DNA from: Linnemannia hyalina
Taxonomy: Eukaryota > Mortierellomycota > Mortierellomycetes > Mortierellales > Mortierellaceae
Length of the DNA: 64,000 bases
Reading direction: 5' to 3'
Assembly: GCA_019671135.1 (NCBI GenBank)
Contig: JAHRHY010000018.1
Location: forward strand, 496,001-560,000
The translations under genes were made by a program, and so were the position numbers. Positions within the stretch are counted from its first letter, which is position 1; the number at the start of each line of letters is the position of its first letter. The notes beneath the pieces were generated by a model that ran no database searches, had not been told where the DNA came from, and saw nothing but the letters and a program-made list of their open reading frames with translations. This document shows positions 55,326 through 64,000 of the stretch, in pieces.

Positions 55326-56597
55326 TGTTCTGTGCTTGTTTGTAGGTAAGAGAGAGGGTCTGTGTGTGTGTATGTACGTGTGGATAGATGCAGGTGAGAA
55401 GAAGAGGAATGTACGCTCTACGTTAAGGAGGTGAGAGAGGAACAAATAAAAGAAAAAAGATGATGGTAAAAACGAACAAGTGTTGTGTTGAGAAAGTGGG
55501 CAACAAAGTCTATCTTTATACCTTTCACATCAATGGCTCTGATTCAGGGTGTTCTTGAAGGAAAAAAAAAGGGTCGAAGAAATCAGAAGGGAACAAAAGT
55601 CGCCAAAAATAAACTCTGGTCCCACGCTTTGTAGGAAAGAAAGGGTGCACAGCCCATATCAAACAAAAGAAAGAGGCGCGGTTGGGTGAAGGTGTTCAAG
55701 TGTCCTTGAAGAACGAAGTGAAACGAAGAGGCAGGAGGGACGAAATAGTCAACGCAAGCGAGGGGTGGGGCGAAGGAATGAACGATAGAAGGTGAGCATG
55801 TAGCAAAGCCTCTTGGGATGATAGAGTTTTTTTCAATCTCATTTTTGCCCTGTCTCAGGGAGCAGGCGTGGGTGAATGCGATACCGGGGTGGGATCCCTC
55901 CTCTTCCCAGGCCTCAAAAGTACTCGTCAAGGAATTTACCTGCCGTTTGGTTGAATGGATCGTTGATCGGGCGCACGTCACGTCTAGTTTCACTTCCCTT
56001 GTGATCTAGGCATAATGATGTAACGTACAAAGATCAGCCTGGTGAAGGACTCTTCCTGTCCATCGATGCATGCGACCATACCACTTTTTTCATTCTTTTT
56101 ACCTTGTTCCTTTCGTATTTGTCACTTACTCGCAGGAGGGATACACAGAGGGGCAACAACCTGCGGATTGAGGAGTACAGGCGCAATTTGAAGAAAAGGT
56201 CAAATGCCGGGGAACGATGCGGCAGTGTATACAAGATGAAATAATGAAAAAGTGGCTGGCTGGTGAATGTGATGAGTTCTATGTGCAGTAGTTGTTTCTA
56301 TCCCTCGTCGTTGTTTTTCCCAGTCAGAAGTGTGTGTATATTTTTCTCAGCAGGGTCTTTCAGCGTATATGCATAAGCATTGCCACCAAATGCATTTTTG
56401 AAAAAAAACTAGAGCCAACCTTGTGACTGCGAACCAAGTTGCTTTGTAAACACATTCAAAAGGCGCACTTGTTTTTTCTTTTTTCTCTTTTGTTGTTCTT
56501 CGCACTTCTTTACACGCTGCGCTTTTTTTCTTCGACCATTGCATCAGACACGACCAACTCATCAGGACAAACATACACACAAGGAAACAAAAGAACA
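55326..56597. promoter_or_regulatory. intergenic region between divergent membrane-protein gene and GPN1
   Basis: 1.27 kb with no gene. Expected to hold the upstream regions of both divergent genes. A T-rich patch and a CGCTGCGCTTTTTTTC stretch lie just before GPN1. No specific element named. Confidence 0.5.
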
Positions 56598-58206
56598 ATG
56601 TCGACTGCCACAAACACAACGGCTCCCGCCGTAGGAGACAAGAGACCTCCCGTCATTCTGTGCATCGGAATGGCTGGCTCTGGAAAGACAACCTTCATGC
56701 AGGTACTTGCACGACCTTGCCTTGTGTTGCTGGATAACACCAAGACGCCATAACAAGGCTCACTACGCTGTATGGGAAACTCGTTTCAGGAACTATCACT
56801 GTTGAAGAAACCTGAATGCTAACTATCATACGCTGACAACTGCACTGTAATAATAGCGTTTGAATGCCCATTTGCACGCCAAGAAGCAGCCACCTTACAT
56901 CCTCAACCTGGACCCTGCTGTCGCTTCTCTCCCCTTCACTGCCAACATTGATATCCGCGACACTGTCAACTACAAGGAGGTCATGAAGCAGTACGTTATG
57001 CAACCCTATTTGATATCTGTCTATCTATCATTCTTAGTCCGGGATGAAACACGGCGGCGGCGCGTTTATTTACTTGGCGTGATTGCGCTTACAGGTTTGC
57101 CATGTTGCCATGAGCTCGTCAACTAACTAGCACTGACATGTAACAATGCCCATACGTGCAATTAGGTACAACCTTGGACCTAACGGAGGAATCTTGACGG
57201 CACTTAACCTATTTACCACAAAGTTTGACCAGGTTCTTGGATTCGTCGATAAGAGAGCGCCTTCTTTGGAGTAAGCGACAATTCATTTTATTGATACTCT
57301 GTCTCAGGAATCGAGTACTCGTCAGACAGATCATGTAAGCTAACCGACCTGGATTATACTTTCACTCTGTGACAAACTAGCTACATTTTGGTGGATACGC
57401 CTGGACAGATCGAGATTTTCACCTGGTCGGCTTCAGGATCGATCATCACAGACACATTGGCAGCGACGTACCCGACCATGATCGCCTACATCATCGACAC
57501 CCCGCGCACAGCAGCACCAGCAACATTCATGAGCAACATGCTGTACGCCTGCAGTATTCTCTATAAGACCAAGGTGCCCTTTATCCTGGTCTTCAACAAG
57601 ACCGATGTCAAGCCCCACGATTTCGCGGTCGAGTGGATGACAGACTTTGAGTCGTTCCAGGAGGCGTTACAGAAGGACAAGACGTACATGAGCAGTCTGA
57701 TGAACTCGATGTCGCTGGTCCTGGACGAGTTTTATGCACACTTGAAGGTGGTCGGTGTCAGTGCTGTGACGGGCGCCGGAATGGACGATTTCTTGAAGGC
57801 TGTGGATGAGGCTGTTGTGGAGTATGATCAAGAATACAAGCCTGAACTGGAGAGGGTACTGGAAGAGAGACGGTTGAAGAAGGAGGCGGAGAAGGAGGAG
57901 CAGATGGCTCGTTTGATGAAGGATATGGCTATGGACGAGAAGGGTACAGAGGTCAGCTTTGGTGGTAGGGGTCATACGTCTACGAAGGGCAAGAAGCCAT
58001 TGCGTGGTATGGCTGTTGATGAGGATGACGAGGAGGAGGAGGAAGATGATGATGATGATGATGATGGTCGGGAACCCAGATACAGGGACGACGACGACTC
58101 GGAAAATGATGATTATGAGGGCTTCCGGATTGAGGAGGAGGAACGTCGCAACCGTATGGAAGACGAGTCCTTGAAGCGTTTTCTTGCCAATAAGCGTGCT
58201 GAATAA
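56598..58206 (+). CDS. GPN1: GPN-loop GTPase 1 (XAB1/Npa3)
   Basis: Four exons, 56598-56702, 56857-56990, 57166-57270, 57381-58206; 389 residues, phases closed. Essential GTPase that, with GPN2/3, helps assemble and import RNA polymerase II. Motifs: P-loop GMAGSGKT (24-31), the diagnostic Gly-Pro-Asn insert GPNGG at 84-88, DTPGQIE at about 120, NKTD at 187-190, and [11 protein letters not shown]. The C-terminus has a charged helix ([13 protein letters not shown]), then SFGGRGH, an Asp/Glu run of about 20 residues and RFLANKRAE, a layout typical of GPN1 over GPN2/3, which lack the acidic tail. Length fits (human 374, yeast 385). Three small introns break the GTPase domain, one between the Gln and Tyr before the GPN loop. 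AATAAA lies at 58279. Confidence 0.96.
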
Positions 58207-60650
58207 AGCAGCAGAGTGTCTGTCAATCAAGATCAAGGACAACTCTTTTTTCACAGCTTTTGCATGCAGACAACAAACAATAAAAAATTTCAGCAAAAAG
58301 AACGCGTGTATTATTATGTATTGTTTTGTAATGCGCATATTTTTGACACTTGTTAGTGCCAAAAAAATAAAATAAAAAATAATAATAATAATAATCGCGC
58401 TTAGGAGCACAGGGTTGACGACCAGAGTCCGCTCTATGCCGAGCACGCCACTGAGGCAGGTATATATAGTTAGAAAAGAATACAGGAAGGATTCGGAAGA
58501 AGTCTGAGAAGGAATTGACCGGGTTTGTCCGATAGCTAACAGGCGTCCAAGAGAGAAGAAGACCGAAGGGGCCAGACCTCACTAGACCAATCAAAAAATA
58601 AAGACTCACCCCGCATGCAAGGGTATTTTCCCCAGAGGGGGACCGATGACCAAAGCCATAGCCACAGACACGTGTGAACCTGATCGATATTGTTTCCAAC
58701 CTTGATTTGCTTTGTTGTTGTTGTTGTTGTTGTTGTTGTTGCTGTTATTGTTCAGATCTAGGGAATTTAAAAGAAGAAAAAGGTGTTGAGATGGAACAAA
58801 GCTAGCAAAGGGTCTGGGCTTGAGTTTTTGTGAGTGAGGAAGAATGGGGAGGTCCATTATTGCCTCAGCAACAAGCTACAATGGTATTGCCCCCTTTCTT
58901 TCTGTCACGATGCAGCAGTGGTAAAAATGCAAGTCAAGCTAAAAAAAAAAGGAGCTTGTCGTCGTTGTTGTATCTCCAATTTTTTCTTTGCGCCCAGAGA
59001 TAAGGGAACTGTAAGAAAAGTCAATCAAAAAAAAAAAAAAAAAAAAGAGGCATAGAAAGACTGCTGTGCAGGCTGGATGAATTCTGCTTCTTCCCGTCAT
59101 AAAAAAAAGCATACACATTTGCAATTGGCATCTCGACTGGTCTGGAGTGTATATCGCCGGGTTATCATATCCATCAATAGGTTGCCAGGCTGTGGGTTAT
59201 GGAATTGGGACTTTTGATCGCTTCTCGTTGGAACATGGACGAGACTCTTTCGTAGGGTGGCGATTGATAAAAACTGATGAACGTGTTACCATAAAAAAGA
59301 GGAGGTGAAGGCAAAAAATAGAAAATGCGCGCGTTTTTTTGCCCTCCTTTATTGGGTTTTGCCTGAACCAACCAAAATCAAAGTGCAGCCCTGAACGTCT
59401 TTTCGAATCCTAAGGATAGGAGGATAAGAAAGGCGTCAAGACGAGATCATATATTTTCTAAGCATAAACAACAACACCGGTCAACTCAAGAGACAAGTCG
59501 AAAAATGAGCTAGCTACTGACAACCATTGGGGGCTGTAATAACGTGAACAGACAATGAAAAGAAAGAAAAAGGGGATGAAAAGCGAGCGAGAGAGAACAA
59601 AAAAAAGAGATGTGAAATGAAAAAAAAACGATATGTGTCGATGGGATGAGGATAGTCGTGTGCTTGTTTGTGGAGGAAGGAGGAGCTAGATGACACAGAA
59701 AGTGGGGAGAGGAGAAGAGGAGATCAATCGTCCTCTGTGTGTTTGCAGAAGCACAACATTGAAGAAAAGGGTGTGCTTACTCTCTTGTGTTTTGCTTGTG
59801 CAAATGAGTAGAATGTGGTTTGTTACCCTGTGTGCTCAATGGGCTGGCTGAGTCGAGTGAGTGAAAAAAAAGTTGACTCAGGGCAAAAAGGAGAATGAAC
59901 CTGTGGCCAAAAAAAGCACTGGCCCGAGCCCACATGTTTATTTTGTTTGAACAGGGGAGATACAAGGATTGGGATATGAAAGAGGGTGCCCTTACCTTGC
60001 ATGGGCGACAGCAACAGGAAGAACACAAACAAAAGAATTGGTTGAGCGACGAGGAGGATGGAGAGAGAGAGAGAGGGAGAGAGAAAGAGAGAGGAAAAAA
60101 AAAGATGAGATGAATGAGTGAGTCTTCCTTCTTCCTCCACACTTTTTTCGAGAGTAGTGGTAGTAGTGGATATGTGTGCCGGATGACGATGATTGGTACA
60201 AGAATAGCCAGCAGAAGCATGAGGACAAAGAAGATGAAGATATCAAGCAGCAGCAGCAGCAGGCAGGCAAGCATGTTGTATGTACGACTTCGGAATCAAA
60301 TGAAATGTCGTTATCTCTTCAAACGATGGCTTGGACTACACAAAGATAAACTTTTTATATTTTGTCTCTTTTTTTTTTTTTTTTTTTTTGACTCTTCTTA
60401 TATCATCCTTGTGTTCATCAGCCCTTTTGTCTTCTTCACTTCCTTCTTCTCTTTCCATCCTTCTCTTTCCATCCTTCTCTTTCCTTCCTTCTTCCTTCTT
60501 CCCGCTTTTCACTCACTCATCCACTTTCACCTCTACTTCTCATTCCTCTTGTGACCCTCTCTTTTCTCCCCCTCATTCACCTTCTCCACTCCAACCCTTT
60601 TCGTTCCCTCGCTCCTTCACTCTCCCTCCCAAAACAAATAACAGACTGAT
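58207..60650. other. 2.4 kb stretch without a recognised gene
   Basis: GPN1 3' region, then upstream sequence of REG1. Holds (AAT)n at about 58369-58395, (TTG)n at about 58713-58741, A-runs, and near 60440-60600 a pyrimidine-rich tract with CTTTCCATC repeats, the probable REG1 core promoter. No coding or RNA gene seen. Confidence 0.6.
58713..58741. repeat. (TTG)n microsatellite
   Basis: About nine TTG units. Confidence 0.9.
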
Positions 60651-62677
60651 ATGGCTTCCACGACAAGTCGACATCACAACAGGAGCTCCTCCTCCAACAA
60701 CCCTTCTACCTCCTCCACCTCCTCCCGCCAAAGAAGCTCCTCCGTCAGCAGTGAACGATCCCGCCGCAGATCATCCTCCAAAAACCACTCGAAATCATCA
60801 AAGCCAGCTCACAACCCAGAAACCCCGATCCGACGCAAACCAGCCTCTGCCAAGACGACCCCGATGCACGACGACACCGACGCCGGCCGATTAATCCCCG
60901 CCGTCCGGCCGGCACTCGCGATCGATTACCTGGGCAATGGATGGAGCAACGAGGATGATATTGCGGCGTCATGGAAGTTTATGACGAAGCAAAAGAACGA
61001 TCTTATCAACGGACTGCGGCTCGAGAACGCCTCCTGGCGCAACTGGGCCAAGCAGCGACATCACCTCAAGACCGTCAGCCCCAAGACCCTTAACTGGTAA
61101 GCTTTTAAGCATGTGTCTCATACAAATCGGAAGTGAATTGTATATCATCGTTGAGCTTGGATTACCTCTGTTATTGTTATTGTTATTTTTATCATTGATG
61201 TTCTGATCCGATCAAAAATAATAAGGGCTATCGAATCTCTCCTCGTTGTTTGTTATCATCCTTGTTTGCTTTTCAAATCCTTCTGAGGAGACAGCGAGGG
61301 ATGATAAAAAAAGGAAAGGGACGACGGACACACGGGCCAAATGGTTGTATCGGATAGACGGAAGAGGGAGGAGAAATGAACGTACTGATAGACAAAAAAT
61401 ACTTGTATAAGGATGGATGTTGCAGAGGACACAAACAAATGGAGGCAGCAGAGAACAGAATAGACGAGAAATGACCACAGACAGCAGCTGGCCTGTGCAA
61501 AATGAGAGACAATCGAATTGGGCAGAAGACGCAAAGAATGTGCAGGCAGACCAGACAGACGAGAAGAGGGATGGTGGCTGGCTTGTGCAACAATGCCTCT
61601 CTGTCGACAATGTTCTCTTCTCTATCTTCTCCCTCCACTTCTCCCTCACACTGCATCTTCATCCTTCGCTCTTTCCTTCGCAACCACTCGGTTTACTTGA
61701 TACAGTACTCATTCCTCCCTCTCACCCGATCGACAATCTTCTCGGCATTTTGTCGAAACTCTCTTTTTACCAACTCTGGTTCAATCCATGTGTAGCAACA
61801 CAGTTTAAACTAAACTCTCTTCTTTTTCGTTATCTCTCCCTCATTCTTTAGGCTCAAAGACAGCGATACAACATGGCTCTATGGTCCTCTGTACAAGGCC
61901 AACATTGACGAATTCGATCTGGCCCGGTTTGGAGCTCAGACGGTACCGGGGGGCACCAAGATACCAACGACACCGACCACTGAAAACGGACTCAAGCCAG
62001 CTCTCAAGCACAAGACCGCCTCAGAGCTCTTCAGGGCCGATACTCTCTTCCATGTCCAGTCCGATCTCAAGCTCGATCGCAAGATTGAGCCCAAGAGCAA
62101 AGCACAGGAGACAGCCGTCTACAAACAACATCGTCAGCCAAAGTTGCGTTTCAACGATTCAGTCGAGCAGTGTGTATCAGTCGACACGGATGCTCTCTCT
62201 GCCGACGAACTGGACGAGGACGATGAGGAGGATGCGGGTCTGTTGATGCGCATCTCTGTCAAGCGCCCTGCCAGGAGTATTGTCAGGATCCACCCCACCA
62301 AGCTGAAGGCAGGGAACATGATTGGTATGCAGATCGAAGACGACTCGGACGATGAAGAGGAGCCATCTCGTTCTGACCAAGGCAGCCCCTACACAGGATC
62401 CGAGACGACTTATGTCCGACCTGCCAAAGAGGATGGAGTTGATACTGACGATGACGACGAGGCAGCTATCGCCGAGGTCTCCTATACCCGCTCTTCTGCC
62501 AGTACTGAGGCATCAACGGCAGGAGGAGCGCCACCAGCGCGGTCCTTGTCACCGTCGAACCACCCGGAGAGCGAGAAGAGCGGCGGTCTTGGACAGAAGG
62601 CATACGATCTCGTCAACAATGTCAGGGATATTGTCCACTGGGCGTCCTCTCTGGTTTACAACAGCAGTGCGTTCTAA
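60651..62677 (+). CDS. REG1: Reg1-type regulatory subunit of protein phosphatase 1
   Basis: Two exons, 60651-61096 and 61852-62677; 423 residues. The 755-base intron starts GTAAGC and ends TTCTTTAG; the join restores LNWLKDSDTTWLYGPLY. Reg1 binds PP1 (Glc7) and directs it to dephosphorylate Snf1 in glucose repression. The fungal DUF1752 domain lies at about 90-165 (YLGNGWSNEDDIAASWKFM...RNWAKQRHHL). KLRF at 246-249, within KLRFNDSVEQC, matches the RVxF-type PP1 docking motif and the conserved FNDSVEQC of yeast Reg1/Reg2. The N-terminal 85 residues are Ser/Arg-rich; the C-terminal half has acidic runs. It is much shorter than yeast Reg1 (1014), nearer to Reg2-size proteins, so it may be a minimal regulator. 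AKDxxVRF-like or other docking sites were not found elsewhere. Confidence 0.88.
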
Positions 62678-63078
62678 ACACTCTTGTTTTGCACTCTTCC
62701 CAAACCGATTGGACTTCTTCCCTTTACAACCCTGTACATATCCCACTACTCAATTTTATTCTGCCACTTCTGCCTCTTCTGCTTTTCAATTATCCTTGTA
62801 CCATAGCTGCCTGGTGATAATACTTTTCATCTTAATATCAATTTTTGTTGAACCATGGTTGTTGTAAATGAGGTTGAAGGGTTGTTGGTGTGTATATGTT
62901 TGTGTGTGTTTGTGAGTGTGCACGCGTGCGAATTGGGCAAAGGGAGAAATCAGAAAAAGAAGTGGATGGATGTGGGTGGCTTGTGCTGCAGCCAATCACG
63001 GGACGGATGTAAATCATCACAATAAAAGTTGTGTGCGTTCGCATTGTGTTGAAAATCCTTTTTTACCAACTTCCCATC
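62678..63078. other. intergenic region before the S11 gene
   Basis: About 400 bases. REG1 3' region and the promoter of the ribosomal protein gene, with a (TG)-rich patch at 62885-62930. No further feature seen. Confidence 0.5.
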
Positions 63079-64000
63079 ATGTCTGAGCAGGTGCGTTTGA
63101 GTTGCGGAAGCACAACTCAACCCAAGCTTGAAAGACAAGCAGCAACGAAAACGCTCAACGAGGAGGAGACCCAAGGAGAACAACCCTTCAAACACCAAAA
63201 AGACGACCATCGACCATCAGCAATTTTTCATCACCAACTTGCGACATCACACCTGTAATCAGGACTCTGCACAACAGAATCATAGTTGTCGATGTTTAAA
63301 TCGCATGCAGAAACTATGATCCATCACTGAACGGACATCACCAGGGTCGTCGGAACCACTTGACGGAACTTTCCTGCCAAGTCTGTCGTGGGGTGATCGT
63401 GATCCGACATCGACCATTCACACATCAATTCAGGATCAAGAGGTCCATGGCTTGCTTGGACCCCACAACCGACCTGGGAGGCCCTTTTTTCAACAGACAA
63501 CACTACCGATAGCTAGCCAACCAACCAAACCAGCTAAATAATTGTTCCGCCTGCACCCACCCATCAACCTCGCCGAGTCCCTTATACAGCTTTACAGGGG
63601 TGGGGCAGGAGGTTTTTGTTTTCGCCTTTGAACACTGGGGCAATATACGCACCACCATTTCATCGCGCGGGACAATCGAATATCGATTAAACAGGACGCC
63701 AACCATTGAACCAGGACAACCAACGCCTGATACCGCCATCAGTTACAGCTTTGGATTAACTCCATACCAAACCTATCCTACAGCATGGAATTTCGGCTTC
63801 CTCATACACACACTACCAACCCAACCCGCCAACAACTCCTTTCACACAAAGCAATAGTGTACCCAGAAAGCAAAAAGGAAAGACAACAGAAATGCTGACC
63901 CACCAGGACCCACCTTTCCGTTATACAACCAACCAATAGATCGAAAAGGCTTTCCAGAAGCAGCAGGGTATCTTCCAAAACGCCAAGGTTGCCGGCAAGA
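63079..64000 (+). CDS. RPS11: ribosomal protein S11 (uS17), partial, runs off the window
   Basis: Exon 1 is just ATG TCT GAG CAG (63079-63090); an 849-base intron (GTGCGT...CCAATAG) follows; exon 2 begins at 63940 and continues past the window end. The joined start is MSEQ-IEKAFQKQQGIFQNAKVAG, matching the N-terminus of eukaryotic small-subunit protein S11 (uS17), whose cytosolic form begins with a similar ERAFQKQ...IFQN. A large intron after very few codons is a common feature of fungal ribosomal protein genes. The donor GTGCGT is a weak but allowed variant. Only 24 residues are visible. Confidence 0.85.

Overview
This window is nuclear DNA of a filamentous fungus. The best guess is an early-diverging one of the Mucoromycota, probably Mortierellaceae. 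I infer this from intron-rich conserved genes with short GT-AG introns, CT-rich promoters with CA-rich leaders, an Integrator-type gene (INTS13/Asunder) next to ordinary fungal genes such as OPI1, REG1 and ECL1-like, and degenerate mobile-element families that look familiar from that group. No taxonomic marker was searched, so the placement is provisional.

Layout. 1-8.3 kb holds one small two-exon zinc-binding (Ecl1-like) gene in otherwise empty sequence. 8.3-15.0 kb has an alkaline ceramidase flanked by two low-complexity, membrane-anchored acidic proteins of unknown function. 15.5-16.7 kb has a broken small-secreted-protein relic, a LINE 3' fragment and a tRNA-Asp. 17.0-24.9 kb is a compact housekeeping cluster: mitochondrial uS15 (-), POP5, MBF1 and an 11-exon INTS13. 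27.7-31.9 kb is OPI1 with a very long first intron that carries a plausible alternative first exon. 33.0-35.6 kb repeats the order small secreted protein, LINE fragment, tRNA-Asp. 36-39.2 kb is a 1068-residue Ser/Gln-rich protein. 43.0-46.8 kb is a graveyard of broken coding blocks, including a PD-(D/E)XK-like protein and a Fanzor/TnpB-like RuvC plus zinc-ribbon pseudogene. 47.0-64 kb holds the complex I subunit NDUFA2, a third LINE scrap, organellar-type isoleucyl-tRNA synthetase, a four-helix membrane protein with a long Gln-rich N-terminus, GPN1, REG1 and the first codons of ribosomal protein S11 (uS17).

Functional themes. Conserved genes cover RNA processing (POP5, INTS13), transcription (MBF1, OPI1, GPN1 for RNA polymerase II assembly), translation (uS15m, IleRS, uS17), lipid control (OPI1, ceramidase), carbon and stress signalling (REG1, Ecl1-like) and respiration (NDUFA2). 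Fungal genes are not expected to form operons and none is seen. The only tight arrangement is a 241 bp divergent promoter between uS15m and POP5.

The most interesting material is the decayed mobile DNA: a Fanzor-like RNA-guided-nuclease relic, LINE tails parked beside duplicated tRNA-Asp genes, and nonsense mutations in both that all look like C-to-T/G-to-A changes. All exon joins were made by hand from splice consensus and reading-frame continuity and were not tested against RNA.
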